Position numbers and translations under genes: made by a program. This document shows positions 8,009 through 16,697 of a stretch of 55,973 nt of DNA, in pieces. The first letter of the stretch is position 1. Every line of letters begins with the position of its first letter. The DNA comes from an uncultured Gemmatimonadota bacterium (GTDB lineage: Bacteria; Latescibacterota; UBA2968; UBA8231): contig CAITNQ010000280.1 in assembly GCA_903893785.1 (NCBI GenBank), positions 1 through 55,973 of the forward strand, written 5' to 3'. The notes under the pieces were generated by a model. That model saw only the letters and a list, made by a program, of their open reading frames with translations. It did no database searches and was not told the DNA's origin.

Positions 8009-10294
8009 TCAGCCGGCCGAGCCCGCCAGGACCTGGCTGAGCAGGAACCCGTTGAGACCGACGATGATCGCCGTCGATACCCAGGCCAGGGCCTGCACCA
8101 GGCGCGTGTTGACGAACTCACCCATCACCGCCCGGTTGCTGGTAAACAGCACCAACGGCACCATGGCGAAGGGCAACTGGAACGACAGGCTGACTTGGGA
8201 AAGGATCAGAATGCGCAACGGTTCGACGCCCAACGCGAGCACGACCAGGGACGGCACCAGGGTCACCAGGCGCCGCCACACTATGGCCGGGTGGCGGTCG
8301 ATGAACCCCTTCATAACCACCTGCCCGGCCAGCGTGGCGGTCGTCGACGAAGACAATCCCGAAGCCAGCAGAGCGACCGCGAAGGCCACTGCGGCGAAGG
8401 TGCCCAATACCGGCACCAGGGTTTGGTGGGCAGTGGCCAGCGAGTAGTCGGCCATGCGATCGCCGGAGAACGCGGCGGCCGACATGACCAGGATGGCCGC
8501 GTTGACAAAGAAGGCCCCGTTCAGGGCCACCGCGGCATCGGCAATGGCCAGGCGCAGCGTGGCGCGCTTGCGGGTCACCGAGTCGCTGGAGCGCACCCGC
8601 GTCTGGATCAGCGAGCTGTGCAGATACAGGTTGTGAGGCATTACTGTGGCGCCGACGATGCCCACCGCCACCAGGCTGGCCCCGATGGGCAGCGAGGGCG
8701 TGAGCAGTCCGTGGAGCACCTGGCCCCAGGGCGGCGAGGCGAGCCAGACTTCGGCCATGTACACAAAGCCGATCACGGCGATGAGCCCGATGATGGCAAA
8801 CTCCACCTTGCGGAAACCGTAACGCTCCAGCAGCAGGATACCGGTAGTAGCAGCCCCGGCCAATACGCCCGCGGGCAGCAGCGGGAGGCCGAAGAGCAGA
8901 TTGAGGCCCACGGCGCCGCCGAGGATCTCGGCCAGATCCGTCGACAGAATGGCCAGTTCTGCCGTGGTCCACAGCCCGACGCTGAGCCATCTAGGGTAGT
9001 GGTTCCGACACACCTCGGGCAGGGACTTGCCCGTGGCGATGCCCAGCTTGGCCGACAGCACCTGCATGAGAATGGCCATCAGATTGGCGGCCAGGATCAC
9101 CCACAGCAGTTGGTAGCCGAAGCGCGCGCCGGCTTCGATGTCCGTGCCCCAGTTGCCCGGGTCCATGTAGCCGACGCTGACCACGAAGGCGGGACCGAAG
9201 AACACCAGCGAGCGACGGACCACCGCCAGGCTGCCGTAGCGCACGAAGAGATCGCGCAGGCGCGCCAGCTCTTCGGCCAGCCACGGCCGCCGCGGCAGGG
9301 CGGCGTCGCGCACACTGTCGCGCTCCACCAGCACCCGGTTGGCCTGGATGCGCGACAGGGCAACTTCCTGACCACTGATGCGGTACACGACCGGATCACC
9401 CAACGGGTCCAGGCGCACAGCGGCGATGACGGCCCCGGGAACCAAGACCGCTGGCCACTGCCCCGGCTGGGCGCCGGTCTGGTCAAAACCCGCCACCACG
9501 GCCGCCTGCCCCACCTCCACTTCAGACAGCGGCAGGGCGCTGGGAGGTGCCTCGACCACGAACACCTGGGCCGCTACCGCCGGCGACAACGGCAAGCGCT
9601 GGCGGCCGCTCCATACCAGCAGCCGCCCCGGCGTGCGTTCGTCGACCTCGACCTGCGCCCCCGGGGTAATGCCCAGCAGAGCCATCTGGGCCAGCAGGGC
9701 CGCCGGTTCATCTTCGACGTGGGCGACGATGCCGGGGGTGTGCAGGGGCCAGCGCAGCAACGGCACACCGCTGGCGTGTCCGGCTGTGACACCGCCGCGG
9801 GGGGGAATGGGGTCGCCGTGGGGGTCGAAACGCGGGAACCCCATCCGGGCGTCCAGTTCGTCGGCCTGCTCAGGGGTCGTCAGGTGTTCGCGCCGCGTAG
9901 CTTCCGCGTGAAGCGACGCCAGCGGCAGCCCTTCGTGCTCGGCCAGGTAACGTTCCCACAGTCGGTGCGCCCGGATCAGATCGACGGCCCGGCGCTCGCC
10001 CGCCGGCAGTACCGCCAGCGCGTCGGTGGGGCCGCCGGCCCAGCCACGCCGGACCAGTTCGGGCCACACGGCGTCAAAGCGGTCCGGCCGCAGGCCTGCC
10101 ACGCGCACCAGATCGTCGCGCCTGACGGCCTCGCCCTGGCGGGTGAGGTGATAGAGCTCCTTGAGGACATCCTCAGCTACCTCGTCCAACCCCGGGCCCA
10201 GGCGGCGCGCCCGCCGCCACAGAAGCCACACGGCGACGGCCAGCATCACCACCAGCACGCCGAGAACGGCGACGGGAACGAGCAGCGGGTTCAT
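8009..10294 (-). CDS. DtxR/MntR-FeoA-FeoA-Nramp fusion: Mn/Fe transporter with built-in metal sensor domain
   Basis: A 761-residue fusion. Residues 3-26 form one membrane helix; 36-100 resemble a winged helix and 101-165 the dimerization/metal domain of DtxR/MntR repressors (LIRAHRLWERYL with H110; REHL with E136, H137; PHGDPIP). The residue three before E136 is T133, where MntR has Glu and DtxR has Cys, so one metal ligand appears altered. Residues about 181-248 and 253-325 are two FeoA/SH3-like domains. From about 350 it is a full Nramp transporter with DPGN in helix 1 (D378-N381) and MPHN in helix 6, the proton-coupled Mn2+/Fe2+ site. I chose the ATG at 10294 over one 19 codons upstream because that part adds no domain. 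Separate mntR and mntH genes are the norm. Confidence 0.88.
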   Translation of the reverse strand: MNPLLVPVAVLGVLVVMLAVAVWLLWRRARRLGPGLDEVAEDVLKELYHLTRQGEAVRRDDLVRVAGLRPDRFDAVWPELVRRGWAGGPTDALAVLPAGERRAVDLIRAHRLWERYLAEHEGLPLASLHAEATRREHLTTPEQADELDARMGFPRFDPHGDPIPPRGGVTAGHASGVPLLRWPLHTPGIVAHVEDEPAALLAQMALLGITPGAQVEVDERTPGRLLVWSGRQRLPLSPAVAAQVFVVEAPPSALPLSEVEVGQAAVVAGFDQTGAQPGQWPAVLVPGAVIAAVRLDPLGDPVVYRISGQEVALSRIQANRVLVERDSVRDAALPRRPWLAEELARLRDLFVRYGSLAVVRRSLVFFGPAFVVSVGYMDPGNWGTDIEAGARFGYQLLWVILAANLMAILMQVLSAKLGIATGKSLPEVCRNHYPRWLSVGLWTTAELAILSTDLAEILGGAVGLNLLFGLPLLPAGVLAGAATTGILLLERYGFRKVEFAIIGLIAVIGFVYMAEVWLASPPWGQVLHGLLTPSLPIGASLVAVGIVGATVMPHNLYLHSSLIQTRVRSSDSVTRKRATLRLAIADAAVALNGAFFVNAAILVMSAAAFSGDRMADYSLATAHQTLVPVLGTFAAVAFAVALLASGLSSSTTATLAGQVVMKGFIDRHPAIVWRRLVTLVPSLVVLALGVEPLRILILSQVSLSFQLPFAMVPLVLFTSNRAVMGEFVNTRLVQALAWVSTAIIVGLNGFLLSQVLAGSAG

Positions 10295-10630
10295 AGGCAG
10301 TCGTTCAGGGGGCCACACGAGGCGAGGCGCATACCCGGGGACGCCACCCACACCGGACAGGGTCCAGCCTCTACAAAGCCCGCCGTGGGCCGACTTGTCA
10401 AGGCGTGTTCACGGCGCCGGCGCGCCCCGCAGGCCGCGCCCGAGGCCGGGGCCGAGGCGGCACCGCCCCCCCAGGGACACTCAAGCGCCGGTACTGAGCC
10501 GTGCTTGACGGCATGATCGAGGCGGCCGAAAGTACCCCCGCCCACTGCCCGTGCCGTCGGTCATCCGGGTCATGGCCCAGGGCCCCGGTTTGGCTGCCCT
10601 ACCGGCCCAGCGTCCATCAAGGAGTCCGGA
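10295..10630. other. Intergenic region between divergent genes, no gene seen
   Basis: These 336 bases separate the metal transporter fusion (leftward) from the aminotransferase (rightward). Both promoters must lie here. I see the weak leftward promoter at 10372-10401 and a TTGACG at 10505-10510 with no good -10. No ORF with a ribosome binding site and no clear DtxR/MntR-type palindrome was found. Confidence 0.5.
10372..10401 (-). promoter_or_regulatory. Weak candidate sigma70 promoter for the metal sensor/transporter gene
   Basis: A perfect TTGACA (10401-10396, minus strand) is followed after 18 bases by TTTGTA (10377-10372), about 80 bases before the start codon at 10294. The -35 is exact but the -10 is poor. 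Confidence 0.3.
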
Positions 10631-11794
10631 TTGCACTCACGAAGCGAACTAGACCTGGCGGCGATTCGCGCCGATTTCCCCCGCACGCGCCACGCTGTGT
10701 ACCTCGACCATGCGTCATCACACCCGGTCAGCGTGCACACGGCGGCCGCACTGCACCGCTACGCCGACTGGCTGCTTCACGACGTGGGCGAGCCCTGGTG
10801 GCCCGCCTGGGCCGGGCCGCGCGATCGTTCGCGGCACCTTTTCGCCGAGTTGATCCATGCCAGCCCCCAGGAGGTGGCCTATGCCCGCAGTACCGTGGAG
10901 AGCGAGAGCAATCTGCTGAACGGCATGGCCGAGTTCCTCGGCGACGGCAATGTCGTCACCCACGACCTGCACTACGCTCCGTCGCTGTACAACTATGAAG
11001 TCAGGCGGAAGAATGGCCTGGACGTGCGCATCGCGCGGCACCGTGACTGGCGCTACGACGTGGACGAGTTAGCCCGCCATGTCGACCGACAGACAAGACT
11101 GGTGGCGATCTCACTGGTCTCGAACGTGAACGGCGCCGTGGCCGACGTGCGGGCCATCAGCCAAGTGGCCCACGATCACGGGGCGCTGCTCTATGCCGAC
11201 ATTATCCAGGCCGCCGGCGCCGTACCGATTGACGTCAAGGACATGGGTATCGACCTGGCTGCCTGCTCCACCTTCAAGTGGCTGATGGGCGTCAAGGGGT
11301 TCGGGTTCCTCTACGTGCGCGCGGACCTGCAGGGCCAGGTCGTCCGACCGAGCCAACCCTCGGGCGGCGTGCAGTTCAACTACCAGCCGTGGACGGCGGC
11401 GGCCGACCCCCACCTGCCGGCAATCTCCTGGAACCCCACCGCCGGTCCGGCACAGTACGAAGTAAGCTATCCTTCTTACGAAGGTCTTCTCAGCTCACAG
11501 GAGAGTCTGGCCTACATTCTGCGTCTGGGGGTGCCCGGCATTCGCGCCCATGTGCGCTCCCTGACGGATCGTCTGCAGCAGGAACTGCCGGCACTGGGTT
11601 ACACCTCAATCACGCCGCCGTCCCAGGACAGCCCCATCTGCGCCTTCACCTCGCCAGACCCCACCGCCACCCTGGAGCGGACCCGCAGGGCGGGCATCCA
11701 TGTGGCGATGCGTTTCGGCAACAAACTGCGGTTGTCGCCTTCGGTGTACAATGACCACGACGACATCGACCGCCTGCTCGCGGCGCTGCGTTGA
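10631..11794 (+). CDS. Class V aminotransferase-family PLP enzyme (cysteine desulfurase-like fold)
   Basis: A 387-residue fold-type I PLP enzyme of aminotransferase class V. Seen are the YLDHASSHP opening, H111 (THDLHYAPS) that would stack on the cofactor, D190 (LLYADIIQAAG) that would pair with the pyridine nitrogen, and K216 (STFKWLMG) as the Schiff-base lysine. An Arg/Cys desulfurase loop like that of IscS/SufS is not evident, so an aminotransferase, lyase or epimerase role is as likely. The start is TTG: an AAGGAG site lies seven bases before it and no ATG fits better. The fucosidase follows after 34 bases, so the two probably form an operon. Confidence 0.85.
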   Translation: MHSRSELDLAAIRADFPRTRHAVYLDHASSHPVSVHTAAALHRYADWLLHDVGEPWWPAWAGPRDRSRHLFAELIHASPQEVAYARSTVESESNLLNGMAEFLGDGNVVTHDLHYAPSLYNYEVRRKNGLDVRIARHRDWRYDVDELARHVDRQTRLVAISLVSNVNGAVADVRAISQVAHDHGALLYADIIQAAGAVPIDVKDMGIDLAACSTFKWLMGVKGFGFLYVRADLQGQVVRPSQPSGGVQFNYQPWTAAADPHLPAISWNPTAGPAQYEVSYPSYEGLLSSQESLAYILRLGVPGIRAHVRSLTDRLQQELPALGYTSITPPSQDSPICAFTSPDPTATLERTRRAGIHVAMRFGNKLRLSPSVYNDHDDIDRLLAALR

Positions 11795-11828
11795 CGCGCG
11801 GGCCGCGGCCTTGACCAAGGACGTCAAA

Positions 11829-13574
11829 ATGACCGATGGCACGGACCCCCTGAGCTGGTGGCGCGAAGCACGCTTTGGCATGTTCATCCACTGGGGCCTG
11901 TACGCGGTGCTGGCCGGCGAATGGCGCGGGCAGCGCGTGCCGGGTATCGGTGAGTGGATCATGCACCGCGCCCACATCCCGGTGCGCGACTACGAGAAGC
12001 TTGCCGCGGAGTTCAACCCGGTGGACTTCGACGCCGAGGCTTGGGTGAGCCTGGCGCGCGACGCCGGCATGAAGTACCTGGTGATCACCGCCAAGCACCA
12101 CGACGGGTTCGCCATGTTCAAGTCGGCCAACCCGTACAACATTGTCGATGCCACGCCCTTCGGGCGCGACCCCATGCGCGAGCTGGCCGCGGCCTGTCAG
12201 CGGCACGGCATTCGCCTGTGCTTCTACTATTCGCAGGACCTGGACTGGCATGCTCCCGGCGGCAGCGGCCATTGGGAAGAAGCCGAGGCGCCGCCAGCGC
12301 CCGAGGTCAGGCAGGCGGCTTTTGCGCGCTATCTGGAAGACAAAGCCAAGCCGCAGCTGCGCGAGCTGCTGACCGAATACGGCCCCGTGGGACTGATCTG
12401 GTTCGATGTGCCCGCTGCGGTCAGCCGCACGCAGAGCCACGAACTGCGCGAACTGGTGCACTCGCTGCAGCCCGACTGCCTGGTCAGCGGCAGGGTGGGC
12501 CACGATGCCGGCGACTACGGCAGCCTGGGCGACAACCAGATTCCGGCCGGCCGGGTGCGCGGCGATTGGGAAACCCCCGCCACCCTCAACGACACCTGGG
12601 GCTACAAGCACTATGACCACAACTGGAAGTCGGTAGGCTACCTCATCCGATTGATGGTTCAGTGCGCCTCCAAGGGCGTCAACTACCTGCTGAACGTGGG
12701 CCCGACGCGCGAGGGTCTGATCCCCACGCCCAGCGTCGAACGGCTGAATGCCGTGGGTCAGTGGCTGAAGATTCACGGGGAGAGCATCTACGGCACGGCC
12801 CAGAGCCCCTTCCCGGGGGACTTCCCCTGGGGCCGGGTCACCTGTCGTCCGGGTCACCTTTACCTGCACTTCTTCAACTGGCCGGGCGGCGACTTCGCCC
12901 TGGCCGGGTTGCGCAGTCGCGTGCGCGCCGTGCGCCTGCTGGCTGACGGCCGCCAGCGCGTGGCGTTCCGGCAGGAACACGACGCGGCCACGGATCACCA
13001 CACGCTGCAGCTGGCTCTGCCCGCAGTCGCCCCCGACCCGGTCGTGACGGTCGTGGCGCTGGACCTGGCCGACGACATCTCCGTGGATCCGTTGCCCGTG
13101 CAGCAACCTGACGGCGGGCTGGCCCTACCCGCTCATCTAGCCAGCCTGGAAGGCGACGGCACGGCGCAACTCGAACGAGCCGGCTCCATCGGTAACTGGA
13201 CTTCGCCCACCACCCGCCTGCGGTGGGCCCTGCGCCTGCGCCATCCGGGGACCTATCGCGTGCTGGTCCAGTCCTTCATGGACCGCGAGCGGGCCCACAG
13301 CTTTGTGCCGCGCGGCGCGGTCACGCGCCTGTACGGTGACCACCGAATGGCCGCAACCATCGACGGCCAGCGACTCACCGGATGGGTGGGCGCCAAGGAC
13401 CTGATCGAGGACGAGACAGTCAACCGGTGGCACGCCGCCGACAGCGACCTGGGCATCGTCTGCCTGGGCACGGCGGGCGAACGCGAACTGGTCCTGGAAC
13501 TGGAGGAGCGCGACGCGACGGCCGAACTGGGGCCCACTGTCTGCGGCGTCCGGCTCGTGCCGGAGAAGGTGTGA
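11829..13574 (+). CDS. Alpha-L-fucosidase, glycoside hydrolase family 29
   Basis: A 581-residue GH29 enzyme that releases L-fucose with retention. The N-terminus SWWREARFGMFIHWGLYAV and the WIMHRA and KYLVITAKHHDGFAMF segments are hallmarks of the barrel. The nucleophile is D193 in GLIWFDVP. The C-terminal ~230 residues after the barrel are beta-rich and longer than a minimal fucosidase, probably two sandwich domains. No signal peptide is seen, so the enzyme should act in the cytoplasm on imported oligosaccharides, unlike many secreted relatives. The start ATG has AAGGA seven bases upstream. No fucose kinase or aldolase lies next to it, but acid-sugar enzymes of the enolase superfamily are nearby. 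Confidence 0.93.
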   Translation: MTDGTDPLSWWREARFGMFIHWGLYAVLAGEWRGQRVPGIGEWIMHRAHIPVRDYEKLAAEFNPVDFDAEAWVSLARDAGMKYLVITAKHHDGFAMFKSANPYNIVDATPFGRDPMRELAAACQRHGIRLCFYYSQDLDWHAPGGSGHWEEAEAPPAPEVRQAAFARYLEDKAKPQLRELLTEYGPVGLIWFDVPAAVSRTQSHELRELVHSLQPDCLVSGRVGHDAGDYGSLGDNQIPAGRVRGDWETPATLNDTWGYKHYDHNWKSVGYLIRLMVQCASKGVNYLLNVGPTREGLIPTPSVERLNAVGQWLKIHGESIYGTAQSPFPGDFPWGRVTCRPGHLYLHFFNWPGGDFALAGLRSRVRAVRLLADGRQRVAFRQEHDAATDHHTLQLALPAVAPDPVVTVVALDLADDISVDPLPVQQPDGGLALPAHLASLEGDGTAQLERAGSIGNWTSPTTRLRWALRLRHPGTYRVLVQSFMDRERAHSFVPRGAVTRLYGDHRMAATIDGQRLTGWVGAKDLIEDETVNRWHAADSDLGIVCLGTAGERELVLELEERDATAELGPTVCGVRLVPEKV

Positions 13575-13595
13575 ACCAGGGCGGCCGTTACACGG

Positions 13596-13604
13596 TGCTA
13601 CAAT
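13596..13604 (+). promoter_or_regulatory. Extended -10 promoter element before Spy-like gene
   Basis: TGCTACAAT matches an extended -10 (TGnTATAAT) with one mismatch. It sits 112 bases before the start at 13716 in an otherwise GC-rich spacer; no good -35 is present. Confidence 0.45.
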
Positions 13605-13715
13605 TCCCGTACACGTACTAGCCAACTCGGCCGCGCCACGGGCGTCTGATGGGTAACGGCATCGCGGACCACAAGCCGCCGCGGTCCCCTCACCCGATCT
13701 GCAGGAGGTGGTTCC

Positions 13716-14174
13716 ATGAACGTCCGTCAGGTTCTGCTGGCCCTGGTGGCCTCGAGCATGGTCGTGGCCGGTGCGGTAACGGCCCAGTCAACCGCGACCC
13801 CGCCGGCCCAGTCGCCGCCCAAACGCGAGGGCCGACCCGAGCGCGGGCCCGGGGGAGGTCACGCCCAGCGGATGGAGGCTATCTGGGCCCAACTCAACCT
13901 GTCGGCCGAACAGAAGGCGGCCATCGCCAAGCTGGAGGAAGCCCAGAAACCAGCGGCGACCGGCGGCGAACGGCCGACACCCGAAGCGAGGCAAGCAAGG
14001 CGAGCCGCCTTTGAGGAGGGCTTGGCCAAGATCCTGACGCCCGAGCAGATGACGCAGTTCAAGCAGCTGTCAGCCAAAGAGGCCCCGGGTCCCGGAGGAC
14101 GTCAGGCCGGGCGCAGCGGCGCCACGCCTGCGGCCGGCGCCAAGACCGAAGGCACCGCTACGGGAACGAAGTAG
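13716..14174 (+). CDS. Periplasmic Spy/CpxP-like LTxxQ protein
   Basis: A 152-residue exported protein. The first ~24 residues are a signal peptide (hydrophobic LLALVASSMVVAGAV, cleavage after VTAQ). The mature part is Pro/Gly/Lys-rich at both ends with a helical middle carrying two LTxxQ-like motifs (LSAEQ and LTPEQ), the hallmark of Spy/CpxP periplasmic chaperones and envelope stress sensors. Spacing between the motifs (about 60 residues) fits one hairpin of that cradle fold. A CAGGAGG ribosome binding site lies before the ATG. It is probably transcribed alone from 13596-13604 and ended by the hairpin at 14186-14217. Confidence 0.8.
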   Translation: MNVRQVLLALVASSMVVAGAVTAQSTATPPAQSPPKREGRPERGPGGGHAQRMEAIWAQLNLSAEQKAAIAKLEEAQKPAATGGERPTPEARQARRAAFEEGLAKILTPEQMTQFKQLSAKEAPGPGGRQAGRSGATPAAGAKTEGTATGTK

Positions 14175-14184
14175 CCGGTCCACT

Positions 14185-14403
14185 GCGCGGCGGGGCGCCA
14201 ACCGGGCCCCCGCCGCGTGGTTTCACGACCAGCGCACGGCGATCGGCCGCCCCCGCAACCCAGGCGCGGCCCCAGCGAAGCGACGTGTGCAGGACGTTGT
14301 CGCGTTTGGGGCGAGCACGAGCCAGACGGACGGGCGGCCGAGCCCAGGACGGACGAGCACGAAGCTGCACCTGCCCCGCGCGGCGGGGCGCCAACCGAGC
14401 CCC
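14185..14403. repeat. 26-bp direct repeat pair in a 354-base gene-free region
   Basis: The 26 bases at 14185-14210 recur at 14378-14403 with one difference; both begin GCGCGGCGGGGCGCCAACCG. The first copy forms the arm of the terminator. The whole interval 14175-14528 between convergent genes holds no ORF with a ribosome binding site. The bases after the second copy (CGAGCCCCTGCT) recur in the asd leader at 37691. Confidence 0.6.
14186..14217 (+). terminator. Hairpin terminator after Spy-like gene
   Basis: A 10-bp perfect stem (CGCGGCGGGG with CCCCGCCGCG) with a 12-base loop begins 12 bases after the stop codon and is followed by TGGTTTC. The T-tract is weak, as often in GC-rich genomes. Confidence 0.55.
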
Positions 14404-14528
14404 TGCTGTGCGGGGTGCCGCTGCCGACCCGCCGCGGTTTGCCACCATCGAACCCTAGGCCCAGCCCCACCCATCACCGGCCGGTCAGTGGGGGGCACGA
14501 CTGAGGCCGACGCCCGGGCGCGCCGGCG

Positions 14529-15533
14529 TTACTGGTCGTTCACGGTCTCGATCATGGCCAGCACGTTCTCGGGGCGCGCATCACCCGGGATGCCGTGTGC
14601 CGGGGCCAGGATGTAGCCACCGCCGCGGCCCACCTCGGCCATCAGACGCCGACACTCAGCCCGCACCTGATCAGGCGTGCCGTAGGGCAATAGTTGCTGG
14701 GTACTAACGCCGCCGTAGAAGCTCAGTCGGCTGCCGTGCTGCCGCTTCATCTCGTACACATCCATGACTTCCGGCTGGAACGGGTTGAAGCAGTCCAGAC
14801 CGATCTCGATCAACTCCGGGAACAGCTCCTGCACCTGGCCGCAGGAGTGGATGATGACGGTCTTGCCGGCGGTCTTGGCGGCGGCATACTGGCGCGCCAG
14901 CCGAGGCTTGATGAAGCGCCGCCACAGCCCGGGGCCCATCAGCAACCCGCGCTGCGACCCCCAGTCGTCGCCGAAGTAAACGCCGTCGATGGGATAGGCC
15001 ACGGCCTGCTCCACCAGGGCGACGTTGTAGTCGCAGATGGCGTCGAGCAGACCATCGACGAAGTCAGGGGCCTCGACCATATCGAGGAAGAGTTGCTCCA
15101 TCCCCCGCAGCGTCCAGGCGCGTTCGAACAGCGAGAAACCAATGGAGAAGTGAACGTAGCGCCCGGCCCCGGCCGTCACCCGGGCACCGAAGCCGGTGAA
15201 ACGCTCCGCCGTATCCGGTGCGGGTAGGGCCAGGCGGTCCAGGTCACGGGTCGGCAACACGCAGTTGCACACATTGCCGATGTCGCGGTCGCGACTGCGG
15301 TCCCACTGCACGCCGAACTCATCCTGCCAGGTATCGGGGTCCAGCCAGTGATCCAACGGGCCCGGGTTGGCGGCCACCGCATGGAGGCAGTTGTCAAGCG
15401 CGTCCAGGTAACCCGGACCGCCGCAGTAATCGACCATCGCCCGATGGGCCTTCTCAGTGAAACCGATGCAGTACGGAACCCGATCAGGTTGTTCGTGGCG
15501 CAAGGCGGCCGCGACACGTTCCTGGTTGTTCAT
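14529..15533 (-). CDS. Uroporphyrinogen decarboxylase-family protein
   Basis: A 334-residue barrel protein of the URO-D superfamily. It shows the family N-terminus (NNQERVAAALRHEQPDRVP), a central DGVYFGDDWGSQ segment, and the HSCGQVQELFPELIEIGLD motif before the last strands. The substitution of haem-type Asp/Arg clefts by HSCG and GDDWG is typical of the non-haem branch (methyltransferase MtaA/CmuA-like or uncharacterised), so a role in haem synthesis is unlikely. It is soluble and cytoplasmic. It is last in a minus-strand cluster with an enolase-superfamily gene (56 bases upstream) and a second URO-D-family gene. The substrate is unknown; transfer or removal of a small group during catabolism is a guess. 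Confidence 0.85.
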   Translation of the reverse strand: MNNQERVAAALRHEQPDRVPYCIGFTEKAHRAMVDYCGGPGYLDALDNCLHAVAANPGPLDHWLDPDTWQDEFGVQWDRSRDRDIGNVCNCVLPTRDLDRLALPAPDTAERFTGFGARVTAGAGRYVHFSIGFSLFERAWTLRGMEQLFLDMVEAPDFVDGLLDAICDYNVALVEQAVAYPIDGVYFGDDWGSQRGLLMGPGLWRRFIKPRLARQYAAAKTAGKTVIIHSCGQVQELFPELIEIGLDCFNPFQPEVMDVYEMKRQHGSRLSFYGGVSTQQLLPYGTPDQVRAECRRLMAEVGRGGGYILAPAHGIPGDARPENVLAMIETVNDQ

Positions 15534-15589
15534 GGCGGACTCCTGGTGGGGGTGTCGGCCGTTCCGGCGCCCGGACTGGCGGCCGGGGC

Positions 15590-16630
15590 TCAGTCGGCCA
15601 CCGAATAGCGAGCAACAGCGTCTTCGTCAAGTTCAACCCCCAGCCCGGGCCGATCGCTCAACCGCAGGTGGCCATCGACGACCAGCGGCTCGGTCAGCAA
15701 ACTGTGTTCGTGGACGAAGTTGCCGCACAGATCGCTGCTCCAGGTGCACGCCGGGCAGGCCAGAGAGGCGTGGGCCCGCCAGACGTCGAACAGGCCCAGA
15801 TCGACATTGGAGGCCTGCCACACCGGCAGGCCTCCGGCTTCGGCGATGCGGGCCAGGTCGAGGAAGCCCCAGCCCGAAGGGCCCAGGTTAACGGCGTCGG
15901 CAGCGCCCAGATGGACAGCCTCAATGACCTGCCGGGCCGACTGCAGATGGGGCGCGATGGGAATCGAGGTGCCGTCGACCAGCTGCCGGTAAAGCGACAG
16001 GTCGGTCTTGGGGATCGGGTCCTCGAAGACCACGTCGTACCCCTCCAGCTCGCGCGCCAGAGCAAGGGTGTTTGCCACGGTGTGGAAGCGCTCGTTCGGG
16101 TCGAGGACAATCCTCAGCTTCGGCGCCGCCTCGTGGATGGCGTGAACGCGATCGGCGGTGTTGTGATCGTCCCACTTGCACTTGAGCTTGATACCCTCGA
16201 AACCCAGCGTCACGGCCCGGCGGGCCGCCGCGGCCGAGTCTTCCGGGTTCATACGGCAGATCCAGTAATCGACGGCAACGCTCGGGCGTACGCGGCCGCC
16301 GAACAGCCGGTACAGCGGCCACCCCACCGCCTGGGCCATCAGGTCTAGGAGCGCCATGTCCCAAGTGTCGCCGAGCAGCGCACGCGGTTCCCAGCAGAGC
16401 GGATCCCGCCCGATCAGCGGCGGCAACTCCCGCTCGCGGACGCCGTAGTAGGGCCCGCTCATGCCCAACCCGGTCAGGCCGGCATCGGTGCGGATGCGCA
16501 CAATGTCCTGACAACGGGCGCTGAGGGGCTCGGGATAGCCCGGCGCGGGCTCTTCGTAACCGGGACCGGGCAGAATGCCGGGGACGAACGGAACGCGAAC
16601 AGTGGTGCGCTCCAAGGCAGTGATTTTCAT
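15590..16630 (-). CDS. Enolase-superfamily (MR/MLE type) enzyme with atypical third metal site
   Basis: A 346-residue member of the MR/MLE group, of usual length. Residues 1-120 form the capping domain. The barrel shows K148-x-K150 (IKLKCKW), D177 (VLDPNER) and E203 (FEDPIP). Where the third acidic ligand normally sits (family pattern IPIA-x-D-E-S) the sequence is IPIAPHLQS, so H228 replaces it; the usual Lys/His on the far barrel side is also not obvious (VNLGPSGWG). It resembles the enzyme at 1452-2759 in this feature but is otherwise quite divergent. It lies between two URO-D-family genes on the same strand, spaced 56 and 66 bases, so the three are probably one operon for catabolism of an unidentified acid. 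Confidence 0.85.
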   Translation of the reverse strand: MKITALERTTVRVPFVPGILPGPGYEEPAPGYPEPLSARCQDIVRIRTDAGLTGLGMSGPYYGVRERELPPLIGRDPLCWEPRALLGDTWDMALLDLMAQAVGWPLYRLFGGRVRPSVAVDYWICRMNPEDSAAAARRAVTLGFEGIKLKCKWDDHNTADRVHAIHEAAPKLRIVLDPNERFHTVANTLALARELEGYDVVFEDPIPKTDLSLYRQLVDGTSIPIAPHLQSARQVIEAVHLGAADAVNLGPSGWGFLDLARIAEAGGLPVWQASNVDLGLFDVWRAHASLACPACTWSSDLCGNFVHEHSLLTEPLVVDGHLRLSDRPGLGVELDEDAVARYSVAD

Positions 16631-16697
16631 CGCTCCTCCATGGCCGGTGTCCAGTCTGCCAGCCGCCCGGCAGCCGCCACCGGGCCGGCAATTCGCC

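Noticed and set aside
7979..10516. Very long open frame antisense to the metal transporter fusion
   Set aside because: It is Gln/His/Gly/Arg-rich without any domain, has no ribosome binding site, and is the usual product of GC-rich codon bias on the opposite strand of a well-supported gene.
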